From Prorocentrum cordatum (Eukaryota > Sar > Dinophyceae > Prorocentrales > Prorocentraceae): a stretch of 64,000 bases of DNA. The translations under genes and the position numbers were made by a program. The stretch is from positions 662,501-726,500 of the forward strand of contig CAUYUJ010020549.1 of assembly GCA_963575745.1 (NCBI GenBank). Reading direction: 5' to 3'. Positions 40,871 to 49,330 of this stretch are shown one piece after another; position 1 is the stretch's first letter; each line of letters opens with the position of its first letter. The notes beneath the pieces were generated by a model. The model searched no databases, had not been told where the DNA came from, and saw only the letters and a program-made list of their open reading frames with translations.

Positions 40871-41315
40871 AGGAGAATAACATACAACAACAATACTAAT
40901 AATACGATTAATAATAATAATACTGAGGATAATAATTCTACTAATACTTATACTAATCATAATAATAATGATACTAATACTAATAACACTAATAATAATA
41001 CTTATACTACTACTAATACTAATACGAATACTAATACTAATAATAATAATCACACTCATCCTACTAGTAATGATAATAATCATACTAATCATATTAGTAC
41101 TAATAATATTACGAATTGTTTTTATAGTAGTAACACTACTAATATGAATAAGAATACTAATAAGAATAATAATAATAATAATGAGACTAATACGAATACT
41201 ACGAATAAGACGAATAATGGCAATACTAAGAATAACAAGAATAATATTACTAAGACGAATAAGACGAATAATAATAATAATAATAATACGACGAGGAAGA
41301 ATAATAATAAGAAGA
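40871..41315. repeat. (AAT/ACT)n AT-rich tract
   Basis: ACTAATAATACGATTAATAA and CTAATACTAATAACACTAAT steps over about 440 bp. No T-rich runs, so strand asymmetry continues from the GGA tract. Confidence 0.95.
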
Positions 41316-41540
41316 AGAGAGGAGGAGGAGGGGAGGAGGAGGAGGAGGAGAGGAGGAGGGAGGAGGAGGAGAGGAGGAGGGAGGGGCAGGGAGAAAGGGA
41401 GGGAGGGAGGGAGGGAGGAGGGAGGGAGGGAGGGAGGGGGGAGGGGCAGGGAGGGAGGGAGGGAGGGGAGGAAGGAGGGAGGGAGGGAGGGAGGGAGGGA
41501 GGAGGGAGGAGGGAGGAGGGAGGGAGTGGAGGGGAATGAG
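41316..41540. repeat. (GGA/GGGA)n polypurine tract
   Basis: GGAGGGAGGGAGGGAGGG steps; continues the purine-rich strand after the AAT tract. Confidence 0.95.
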
Positions 41541-42182
41541 GGGACGGAAGAGGGGAGGAAGGGGAGCAGGCGGAGGAACGCAGGAGGAGGCAGGGGAGGC
41601 TGGGCGAGCCCCCGGCGCCACGCCGCCCTGGCGCCATGATCGCGCCAGACGCCTTCGCGCGGCAGCAGGCGGCGCTGCTGGGCCCCAGCGCGGCAGCTCG
41701 GGGGGAGCGCAGCGCGCCGCGGCCTGCCAGCCGATCACGACGACGACGCCGACTCCGAGCGTCGGGACGCAGGAAGAGCAATTATCAATGACACGCTGCC
41801 TTTGGTACACAGCCCGTCCGGGTGCCACTCCTCCGTCTTGTGTTTCTGAAGGCCCGGGTGCCTCTTCCCCAGCATCACGCGGCTGCGTTCCCACGGCGGC
41901 GTGCCGTTGACCGACGGCGGCGGCGGCGGCGGCGGAAACGGCGACGGCAGGCGATGCACGGCCAGGCTGGACCGCGCCCGACGACGCTCGACGAGGCTCG
42001 ACAACGAACTCCGAGCGGCCCGCACCGGCCGCGGCCGGCCGGCCGGGGTCCGCGCGGCGCCCCCCCCGGCCGGCGGCGCTGCTCGGCGGCACCGTCGCGC
42101 CGGGCGTCGTGCCCGGGGGCGGCGACGGGACGCTGCAGATGTCCATCAAGGCCCGTGGCGGGCGAACTGGCTCGGGAGGAGG
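41541..42182. other. GC-rich spacer, possible exon near its end
   Basis: One frame over about 42080-42182 reads LLGGTVAPGVVPGGGDGTLQ then MSIKARGGRTGSGGGSG in protein-like codons, and the MITE at 42191 interrupts it. Other frames are also open. An exon is possible but unproven. Confidence 0.25.
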
Positions 42183-42190
42183 CTCTGGCG

Positions 42191-42353
42191 TTATGTCGGG
42201 CCTGTCCCTCTACAGGGGGAATGCCCAGAAATAGTAAGAATATAGTTTGGGGGCTATTTTTGGAGTATCTTCGACCATTTGGGAGCATTTTCGGAGTATG
42301 TTTTTTTTGGTTTCGTCGAACATCCCCCTGTATGGGGGACACGCCCGACTTAA
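42191..42353. mobile_element. MITE with 8-bp target duplication (163 bp), family C
   Basis: Left end TTATGTCGGGCCTGTCCCTC then TACAGGGGGAATG; right end CATCCCCCTGTATGGGGGAC then ACGCCCGACTTAA. The ends are inverted repeats over about 33 bp with few mismatches. CTCTGGCG flanks the element on both sides (42183-42190 and 42354-42361), a perfect 8-bp target-site duplication. The interior is AT-rich with TTTTTTTTGG, TTTGGGGGCTATTTTTGG and no coding capacity. An 8-bp duplication is typical of hAT-type transposases and of P elements; the superfamily is an inference. Confidence 0.9.
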
Positions 42354-42374
42354 CTCTGGCGGGGCCGGGACCAG

Positions 42375-42530
42375 GATACCTCGTTCCAGAGCGCACTCAG
42401 GGAGTTCCAGGACGCCACGAGGAGGCCGCGGCGCCCGAGACATCTTCCAGGATCGCCGGAGCTCAGAGGTCCTCGGTTTATCCCTGTCCGATGTTGTCCC
42501 GTCCCTGTCCTGGCTTCGTCTGGGAGGAGG
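42375..42530 (+). repeat. Dispersed repeat AGGCCGCGGCGCCCGAGACATC family, copy 1
   Basis: GTTCCAGAGCGCACTC, AGGCCGCGGCGCCCGAGACA, TTCCAGGATCGCCGGAGCTC and TTTATCCCTGTCCG blocks recur in order at 44835-45000, and more weakly at about 56440-56600. Confidence 0.75.
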
Positions 42531-43430
42531 AGGGGTCTGGCACTTTCGCGCTCTGGCAGCCCCGTCTCTGCTGGGGCCGACAAGACGCGGGGAGGGGCAG
42601 GGTGCGTATGTGTTCCTACGTTCCGATCTTCCGGTCCGTTCAGACATCGAGCTCGGCCTGAACTCAAAAGGCGTGCGTGCAGCCCCCTTGTACTGCTCCA
42701 CCTCCTGCCCCAGGTTTACATGAGCACGTGTCTCAGGGCCCATCTCAGGACCGCCTTGGGGCATTCTCGGTGCCCTCTTCTGCGGCTCGCTTTGCTCCCC
42801 TTGGAAGGGAATAGGCTTGAAGGCCAGTTTGGACGGTAGTGTGATCGGTCTTGAGGCTATCTGGAGGCGGTCTTGAAGTCCAGCCATGGAGCAGTCTTGA
42901 AGTCCCCCGGACCGAACTGGAGCAGTCTTGAAGTCCAGCCATGGCCCATCGGGGCCATCTTGGACGTCCCTGAGACCGTTTGGGGCTGCTTGGAGGCCTG
43001 GGACTCTCTCGGAAGCCCTGGAGCCCATCCTGGCGCCCTCTTAACGCCAAGAGGTGACGAGTGCAACAGATGCCCTGTAGAGGGCCTCTTGGGGCGTTCC
43101 CAGAACCAATTCGGTGCATCTTGGAGCCGTCTTGGGAGGAACTTTTGGCCTTCCGGCTGGGCTCCGACTCTTGGGACCTGGCCCGACTGGGGCCCGGAGG
43201 GGTTGGACGGTCCCAGCGCGTTGTCGTGGCGACGAGGGGGGGTGGGCGTTCAGTTTGTCCACACATCGCTGACAAACGCCCGGAGTGCGCACGCATCTGC
43301 GACGCGTACGACGCGCCGCAGGCGCGATGGTGGATCAATTGTCGGTGCGCGGCCGTGACTCTATTGACTGACGTTCCAGGGTGACTGAACACGGGATTGC
43401 AGCTATCAAGAGGGGGTGAGAAGGAAGAGG
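42531..43430. other. Spacer with TCTTGAAGTCC / TCTTGG-type steps
   Basis: From 42720 to about 43200 there are repeated CGGTCTTGAAGTCCAGCC-ATGG and GCCATCTTGG steps that resemble the GGCCCCAAGA family read on the minus strand. No gene recognised. Confidence 0.45.
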
Positions 43431-43995
43431 GTTGATGAGGATGAGTGGTTGATGAGGATGAGTTTGATGATTGTACTGAGGATGATGATACCGATGCCGA
43501 TGCCGATGCCGATGCCGATGCCGACGACTATGATGATGTTGCTGCTGCTGATGATGATGATGGTGCTGCCGATGATGATGATGCTGATGATGAGGATGCT
43601 GATGATGATCATGCTGCTGATGCTGATGATGATGATGCTGCTGCTGATGATGACGAGGTTGCTGCTGATGATGATGCGGATGATGAGGATGCTGATGATT
43701 ATGATGTTGATGCGTATGGTGAGATGCTGATGATGATGATGATGATGATGATGATTCTGACGATGACGATGATACTGATGCTGATGATGGTGCTGATGGT
43801 GGTGAAGGTGATGGTGATGGTGACGGTGATGGTGTTGGCGATGGTGATGATGCTGATGCTGATGGTGGTGATGATAATGATGGTGGTGAGATGACGATGT
43901 TGGTGATTGTGATTGGGCTGGTGATAAGGTTGTTGCTGCTACTGCTGTTATTGCTGCTGATATCAATGAGGAGAATAATGAGGATTAGGATGATG
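43431..43995. repeat. (GAT/GCT/GGT)n trinucleotide tract, ~565 bp
   Basis: GATGATGATGATGCTGATGA steps. All frames on both strands are open for long distances because of the repeat. Confidence 0.95.
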
Positions 43996-44002
43996 AGGGT
44001 GG

Positions 44003-44215
44003 TGCTGAGGAAGAGGAGGAAGAGGAGGAGGAGGAGGAGGAGGGAGTCAGAGGACGAGGAGGATGAGGAGGATGGGAAAAGGAGGAGGCTATGGAGAATG
44101 AGGAGGGGCAGAGCAGCAGCAGCAGCAGCAGCCGCCGCAGCGGCAGCAGCTGCAGCAACAGCACCACCACCACCAGACCAGTACCAGCAGCAACAGTAGC
44201 AGCAGCAACGCGCAG
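44003..44215. repeat. GGA and GCA/CAG repeats
   Basis: (GGA)n to about 44100, then AGCAGCAGCAGCAGCAGC and CAACAGCACCACCACCACC steps. Confidence 0.85.
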
Positions 44216-44219
44216 ACGC

Positions 44220-44335
44220 ACTCGCTTCGCGCTTCGTGGCCTTGGCAGGAGAGCTGCCCTTCTCCAGGGTTGCGGCCATTGTGCGCAAAGCTCACTGCGT
44301 GGCGCGAGGCGCGAAGCGCGAAGTTTGGCGTCCTC
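44220..44335. repeat. CGCTTCGCGCTTCG short inverted repeat
   Basis: TCGCTTCGCGCTTCGTGG at 44223 and GGCGCGAAGCGCGAAG at about 44308 are inverse complements, about 70 bp apart, and the right one runs into AAGTTTGGCGTCC, which also occurs at 36098-36110. Confidence 0.6.
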
Positions 44336-44344
44336 TGACCTATG

Positions 44345-44640
44345 ATGGCTAGGAGGAGGAGGAGGAGGAGGAGGAGGAGGAGGAGGACCAGAAGGAGGAC
44401 CAGAAGGAGGACGAATAGGAGGAGGAGGAGGAGGAGGAGGGGGACCAGAAGGAGGAGGAGCAGGAGGAAGAGGAGAGGGAGGAGGAGGAGGAGGAGGAGG
44501 AAGGAGGAGGAGGAGGAGGAGGAGGAGGAGGAGGAGGAGGAGGAGGAGGAGGAGGAGGAGGGAGGAGGAGGAGGAGGAAGAGGAGGAGGAGGAGGAGGAG
44601 AATGAGGAGGAGGGCGAGGATGGAAGAGGAGGAGGGAGGA
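44345..44640. repeat. (GGA)n polypurine tract
   Basis: Nearly pure GGA/GAGGA for about 295 bp, ending about 50 bp before the WxxYC exon at 44691. Confidence 0.95.
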
Positions 44641-44690
44641 AGAGGTAGAGGAGGCGGAGATCAGCGGCATCGCGGACCGAGGCGCTGCAG

Positions 44691-44792
44691 CGAGCCGATC
44701 CCGTAGCCCGAGAGCAGTGGATGGCCTACTGCGACCAGTACGGCGAGGGCAAGCGGGACCCGCTGAGGCACGACGACTCTTTTATCCGGGGG
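44691..44792 (+). CDS. Exon with WxxYCD...RDPxRHD motif, copy 1
   Basis: After CTGCAG the frame reads RADPVAREQWMAYCDQYGEG then KRDPLRHDDSFIRG. The core W-M-A-Y-C-D-x(2)-G-x-G-K-R-D-P-x-R-H-D-x(2)-F-I matches the exons at 47754 and 49112 in residues and spacing. Likely 5' boundary: AG at 44689-44690. The 3' boundary is near GGGGG|GT at 44792. The function of the motif is unknown to me; I believe similar short motifs are common in dinoflagellate proteins, but that is recollection. The exon is surrounded by GGA repeats, as expected for repeat-filled introns. Confidence 0.6.
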
Positions 44793-44834
44793 GTCTCTGG
44801 AAGGTGCTCGCCTCCACGCTTCGGGGTGGGCTAG

Positions 44835-45000
44835 GACGAGGACGAATCCGTTCCAGAGCCTTCCGGGCCGCTCTCAGAGCGTTCCGGTAGGCTCTGAGAA
44901 GGCCGCGGCGCCCGAGACATCGTTCAGAGCTGGTGGATCTCAGAGATTTCCGATAAATCTTCGTCCGAATTGATTCTCGCTTTGGCTTCGTCTTAACGCT
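44835..45000 (+). repeat. Dispersed repeat AGGCCGCGGCGCCCGAGACATC family, copy 2
   Basis: CGTTCCAGAGCCTTCC, AGAAGGCCGCGGCGCCCGAG, ACATCGTTCAGAGC and TTCCGATAAATCTTCGTCCG correspond in order to 42375-42530. Confidence 0.75.
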
Positions 45001-45474
45001 GGGAATGCATCCACATCCAGCGAACTGGAGACGTGCCCCCGAGGAGCTCGGGGAGCGTGGTGTGGACAGCTTCCCTGCCATCGGGGGGCAGGGCAGTACA
45101 CGCCAGTCGTTGGAAGATGGTATTCTTGGGCTCCTAGGTCTCAATGAACTTCAAGTGCCTTCCTACTTCAAGAGTCGATGGTTTTTGCGGTTCTTTTGTA
45201 ACATTGTTCGGGCGGGCCACCCTACATGATCCGCCCTCCCTCTTCATAGTTCTGCCCACTTCTTGCGACTTGCGGGTATTGAGCTCCGCGAGACTTGGGG
45301 GCACGGCTCCAACTCGGTGGATGTGGATCCGTCTTTTCAAAACAGAAAGAGATTCCGATACCGCTCCGCCTCCTCCCACTCCTCCGTTGTCGCTTGGCTT
45401 CCTGAGGAGCTCTCGTTCTCATGGCTGGATTTTGCCTCGGAAGCCTGGCCAGGACACCTCCAACAAATGGCGAA
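45001..45474. other. Spacer, no gene recognised
   Basis: Balanced composition; short frames only. Confidence 0.4.
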
Positions 45475-46210
45475 GGCATAGCCTTGGCTCCCTAAGGGGG
45501 CGCCGCCAGTGGACATACCACGGGCCTGTTTGCACCCAGATTGCGGGGATGTCCAGAGCGATTCCTTTTGTCGGGGTTGCCTGATCACCACGATGTAGCA
45601 GGCGCAGCACGCGAGCATCCCACGGGGGCAGCCGCCAGGGCGCAGACCAGGGGCCCGGTCTCGCCCATATATCGTGGGGATGCCTGGACAGGCTCGCCGG
45701 TTTGGGAGGCAGACGTGCCTCTTTTCAGGACCGCGCGATCGCCGCCGTGCATCAGGCATGGTAGTTGAGCATCCCACGGGGGAGCCGCCAGGGCGCAGAT
45801 CAGGGGCCCGTTCTCGCCCATATTGTGGGGATGCCTTGAACGGCTCGCCTGTTTGGGAGGCAGAGACGTGCCTCTTCTCAGGACCGCGCGATCGCCGCCG
45901 TGCATCAGGCATGGTAGTTGAGCAATCCACGGGGGAGCCGCCAGGGGGTCGCTTCTTTTAGGAGGTGGGCGTGATTCTCTTCGTGACCGCGTCATGATTG
46001 CGGTGTCGCCGCAGGCATAGCACTTGGGCGTCCCCAGGGGGCGCCGCCACGGGGTATATCGCGCGCCCGTTCGCGCCAATATTGCCGGGATCTCTCGAGC
46101 GGACCGATGGTTGGAGGCAACTTCGCTTCTTTCCAGGGCCGCAGGACCATCGCGGTGCAGCAGGCGTGGCAAAGGGGGACCCCAAGTCTGGGGGTACCGC
46201 GGGCCGGCAG
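45475..46210 (-). repeat. ~153-bp tandem array
   Basis: Clear unit starts (GCATCCCACGGGGGAGCCGC) at 45615, 45769 and 45922 (spacing 154 and 153), with more diverged units before (45478) and after (46019). Each unit has CGTTCTCGCCCATATTGTGG, GCTCGCCTGTTTGGGAGGCA and GACCGCGCGATCGCCGCC. Because the period is close to 51 codons, minus-strand frames show a ~51-residue repeat (LPCLMHGGDRAVL); a repeat-coding gene is possible but not needed. Confidence 0.88.
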
Positions 46211-46297
46211 CCCACGGGAGAAGACAGCACACTGGGAAGACAGCCCAAATGGGGGAACGTCCACCAGGAGGTCGCGTTTGATGAGCTTGTTTTCCAC

Positions 46298-46436
46298 CAC
46301 CACCATAAGTTGGAGGGGGGAAGGAGGTGGAGGAGGAGGAGGAAGACGAGGAGGAGAAGGAGGAGGAGAAGGAGGAGGAGGAGGAGGACCAGGACCCCCT
46401 CCCCCCTCCAACTTATATATGGTGGTGGTGGGGGAA
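46298..46436. repeat. Hairpin element: CCACCACCACCATAAGTTGG arms around a GGA core
   Basis: Left arm CCACCACCACCATAAGTTGG then AGGGGGGAAGG (46296-46325). Right arm CCCCCTCCCCCCTCCAACTT then ATATATGGTGGTGGTGG (46394-46430). They are inverse complements except for a TATA insertion. The loop is (GGA)n. It could form a long hairpin or be a small foldback element. Confidence 0.85.
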
Positions 46437-46776
46437 AACAGGCCCAGCAGCGCTGGGGGAAGGCCCCCCTCGAGGGGGGGGCGGGCCGCCGCCCCGCTGG
46501 GAGAGCAGCCCACGGCGCAAGGCCCATGCGACCGACCGGGCCGCGAGCCTCTGGGAGGGGCCTCCACGAGCGGAGGCCGTTCCAGGCCGAGCCGCTCACG
46601 CGGTCGTCACCGCAGGGTGTCCGTTGGAGTGCGCTGCAGCCGCGCGGATATCCGGCGATGGCACGCGTGGATCAAGCGGGCGTGGATTAGCGTCGGGTCC
46701 CGCTTCCACTTGAAAGCGCAGATGTCCGCCGCCGAACGAGGCGGCGCCGGCCGCATTTGGGGGAGGGCACCGCCCC
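46437..46776. other. GC-rich spacer, no certain gene
   Basis: Frames are open on the + strand (46107-46859) with one segment reading WHAWIKRAWISVGSRFHLK. No family recognised. Confidence 0.3.
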
Positions 46777-46817
46777 CGATCCATGGGTTTGGCGACCGCG
46801 CGCCATACCCATGGATC
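46777..46817. repeat. Short hairpin GATCCATGGGT ... ACCCATGGATC
   Basis: Perfect 11-bp arms with a second GGCG/CGCC pairing inside, loop about 5-9 bases. Confidence 0.85.
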
Positions 46818-47037
46818 GCTGATGCATGTTTACGCGCGCCCCCGAGAATATCGTCATAGCTCGCAGCAAGTGGTTGGGCGAGTGCGAATCGCCAGGAGCC
46901 CATAGTGGGCAGCACGCCCAGCCTTGGATTGCTCGCAGACGTGCGAAAGACGGCGGCGCGGAGCAAGCAGGCCCACGAGCACTTCTTCACGCTGCCGTTA
47001 CTCTTTCTCCTCCTCTTCCTCGCTGGGGGGCGGGGCG

Positions 47038-47135
47038 GGCACACTCCTGTTGGCCTCCTTTGTCAACGCCTTCCTGGCCTCCTACCACGCTGGAGTACGC
47101 GTCCAGACGGAGGGCGAGACGCTGTCGGGCTTCAC
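47038..47135 (+). CDS. Candidate exon with a membrane-like segment
   Basis: The frame reads GTLLLASFVNAFLASYHAGV then RVQTEGETLSGF. The first half is a plausible membrane helix, and residue use differs from the chance frames around it. No family recognised and splice borders are unknown. It lies between the WxxYC exons at 44691 and 47754 on the same strand. Confidence 0.35.
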
Positions 47136-47663
47136 TAGGATCATGATCAGGAACGCGGATTCTAAATCAACCCATCGACAACCTCCAGCGTTTCGGGAGT
47201 ATTGCCCCTTACACATTGGGGAGTGGTAGATGCGGGCGATGTGCTGGTCCCCTACCAGCGGAGGGATGTGTAGATCCACCGCCCCCTGGGGAGATGCAGC
47301 AGGATTTCAGAAGTTGCGAACATGCTTCCAGACTGCGAACAGCTGCGATGCAGTGGGATGCTCGAGCTCTCCTCTGCATACGGGGAAGAGTGGGAGGGAG
47401 AGGGCGGAGGAGGGCAAGCGAGAAAGATATCATAGCAATGGGGAAAAAGCGGGAAGGGGATGCGCGAAAGGAAGAGGGGGACTGGGGAGGGGTTCGGATC
47501 GGGGATAAGCGACAAGACCGCTGCCGAGAGGGCCGCTGCCAGCGAGGAGGCCCCCCCGAGCTGGAGACCGGAGACTTCTCGGGCGGGACGGCGAAGAGCA
47601 GCGGCGCCACACCACCACGGCCCCTCGACCATGTTGGCGGTGGTGTCGTCGGCTCGCCTTGGT

Positions 47664-47706
47664 TCCTGGAGGAGGAGGAGGAGGAGGAGGAGGAGGAGGA
47701 GGAGGC
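47664..47706. repeat. (GGA)n microsatellite
   Basis: TGGAGGAGGAGGAGGAGGAG run shortly before the WxxYC exon 2. Confidence 0.93.
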
Positions 47707-47753
47707 GAAAGGAAGAAGAGGAGGAAGGCGGGGGTGGGGCACCTCGCCACGCG

Positions 47754-47876
47754 GACTTGTCGGCCACCCCGAGTCGGTCGCCGGCCTTCCTGAGCGCCTG
47801 GAGCGGCTTCTGCGCGGCGCAGGGCGGCGGGAGGGCGGAGCCGGAGATGCACGACGCCACCTTCCTTGGGCGTCGC
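47754..47876 (+). CDS. Exon with WxxYC-type motif, copy 2
   Basis: The frame reads DLSATPSRSPAFLSAWSGFC then AAQGGGRAEPEMHDATFLGR. Aligned with copy 1, W-S-G-F-C occupies W-M-A-Y-C, G-G-G-R-A-E-P-E-M-H-D-A-T-F-L occupies G-E-G-K-R-D-P-L-R-H-D-D-S-F-I. It is the most divergent of the three (RDP is AEP, RHD is MHD). It ends where the dispersed repeat 47877-48041 begins (GTGCAGTCAACC). Confidence 0.5.
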
Positions 47877-48041
47877 GTGCAGTCAACCATGATAGTTAGG
47901 ACGGGGCAACTTTCCAAGGCTGCCCTTGCATCCTTGCCCCTTCGGCATTCGGCATCCTTCCGCATTCTGCGGCGCTCCGCACGGAAAACGTCAGCATGGC
48001 GTTCCAGGGCCCTTGCATCCTTGCCGCGCATCCTTCAGGAG
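47877..48041 (+). repeat. ~165-bp dispersed repeat, copy 1
   Basis: GCAGTCAACCATGATAGTTA, GGCAACTTTCCAAGGCTGCC, CTTGCATCCTTGCCCCTTCG, GGCGTTCCAGGGCCCTTGCA and CCGCGCATCCTT correspond in order to 57050-57208. Confidence 0.88.
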
Positions 48042-48044
48042 GGG

Positions 48045-48197
48045 GAAAAACACACAGACACAATGAATCCTCGATTTTCCAAAAGATATGGGAGAATATG
48101 GGAAGTGGGGGGGGAAGACGAAACAAATAATATGGGAAAATATGGGAACACTTTTGTTTGTGTGTATTTAATCGTGTGTCCCAGGGCCCCTTCGATC
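48045..48197 (+). repeat. Dispersed repeat with ATATGGGAAAATATGGGA, copy 2
   Basis: AAAACACACAGACACAATGA to GTCCCAGGGCCCCTTC; colinear with 11671-11826. Confidence 0.85.
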
Positions 48198-48647
48198 CTG
48201 CCTATCCTGGTCGACTGTGAGGGGGAGGCGACAGGTGGGGGGGTGGCCGCGCGAGGGCGGCAGCCGAGGGGCCCACCAAGGGGCCCCGTGAAGGGGGCTC
48301 CTCTCGGGCCCCACAGGGGGCTTTCAGGGCCCGTGGGTGCACCCTTTCTCCCCCCCCCCCCAACATCAACGGCTCAAAAAAACGGCCCTACCCTGGTTTT
48401 TTCAGCGCTGCGCGCTGAACCTCTTGTGGGCTGACAGGGTGAACCCTGCGCGTCGCGCGTGCCGCGCGGCGTCCTGGCGGCTCTCTGGCCCTCGGGAGCT
48501 CCCAGGAAGCTTACAGACCACGCGCTTGTAACCCAGGGTAGGGGCGTTTTTGTTCATCCCTCACAACAAAACAAAACATTACACAACAAAAAATCCCCCC
48601 CACACGAAGCGCCCCCCCACAGAGCGACGCCCAGCTTCCACCTCCAG
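48198..48647. other. Spacer, no gene recognised
   Basis: G/C-rich with a C9 run at 48349 and an A/C-rich segment (ACAAAACAAAACATTACACA) before the next exon. Confidence 0.4.
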
Positions 48648-48742
48648 TTCTTGGAGTACCTCGCGCAGGTCGCCGCTCAGGGCATGCAAGTCTCCGCTGG
48701 CGACGGGGCGCGGGTTGTCACGGCCGCGGACGTCAAGGGGAA
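48648..48742 (+). CDS. Candidate exon, histone-fold-like helix pattern
   Basis: After CCACCTCCAG the frame reads FLEYLAQVAAQGMQVSAGDG then ARVVTAADVKG. FLEYLA-x-VAA...A-x-VVTAADV has the helix-loop-helix spacing of the end of a histone-fold domain (compare H2A VLEYL... and (V)T-x-x-D(V/I)). Only about 31 residues are seen, so this is suggestive only. An RCC1-like reading (VSAGDGARVVTA) is an alternative. Donor probably near AAG|GG at 48738-48740. Confidence 0.4.
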
Positions 48743-48821
48743 ATCAGTTCGATGCAGGCGCCCTCCCCTCCTCAGGAAGTGTCGGCTGGGCATGATGGGA
48801 GGCCTTCGTCACCAAGCCTGA

Positions 48822-49066
48822 ATTCGCCTCTAAACCATGTTTCGGGGAAGCGTAAGACTCGAGTACACGGGAACTCGGGTTTGTTTGCGCTCTTTGACGA
48901 GCGCGTCCAGAGTTTTGACGTTCCAGTTTTCGTGGAACGTCTGCAGCGGGAGTTCGCGTCAAATTTCGGATTGGGTCTTGACATGTTCAGGATGGACCTG
49001 TCAGGCCAACCCGAGTCCACCGAACCCGAGATGTACGTCCCCCCGATTACTCAGAAAGTGTTTTAA
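48822..49066 (+). CDS. Candidate exon, paralogue of 12142-12457 (GxRKTRV)
   Basis: The frame reads LNSPLNHVSGKRKTRVHGNS, GLFALFDERVQSFDVPVFVE, RLQREFASNFGLGLDMFRMD and ends QKVF with TAA at 49064-49066. Residue use is convincingly protein-like. The first third aligns with the exon-like stretch at 12142 (SGxRKTRV...LFDxR). No known family recognised. It may be a terminal exon, or the frame may be left by splicing before the stop. Confidence 0.5.
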
Positions 49067-49111
49067 GGAAGTCTTGGGAGATGTGGTATCGGTGTAGTCT
49101 CGTCCCCACAG

Positions 49112-49330
49112 GAGCAGGAGGATCCCGTGAAGTGTGCGCTGGTGCAGCAGTGCAAGCAGTTCCAGAGGCGGGGCCCCACGGAGCAGCAGGCGTGGTGGGC
49201 GTACTGCGATTCCAGCTACAGCGGCATCCGGGACCCGTCCAGGCACGACGTGAACTCCCTCTCGAATTTCCTGGCGCTGTACATGGACGGAGGGGCCGCC
49301 GCACGGAGTGGCGGTGGAAGCTACGTGTAG
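49112..49330 (+). CDS. Exon with WxxYCD...RDPxRHD motif, copy 3
   Basis: A canonical acceptor TCGTCCCCACAG ends at 49111. The frame reads EQEDPVKCALVQQCKQFQRR, GPTEQQAWWAYCDSSYSGIR, DPSRHDVNSLSNFLALYM and ends GGGSYV with TAG at 49328-49330. The core W-W-A-Y-C-D-x(3)-S-G-I-R-D-P-S-R-H-D matches copy 1 at 44691. The C-terminal Gly/Ser-rich tail after ALYM may be intron if a donor lies near 49280. Confidence 0.6.
   Translation, partial: EQEDPVKCALVQQCKQFQRRGPTEQQAWWAYCDSSYSGIRDPSRHDVNSLSNFLALYMDGGAAARSGGGSYV

Noticed and set aside
39789-40893. Ser/Pro/Leu-rich minus frames up to 364 codons
   Set aside because: Produced by (GGA)n; no non-repetitive coding segment.
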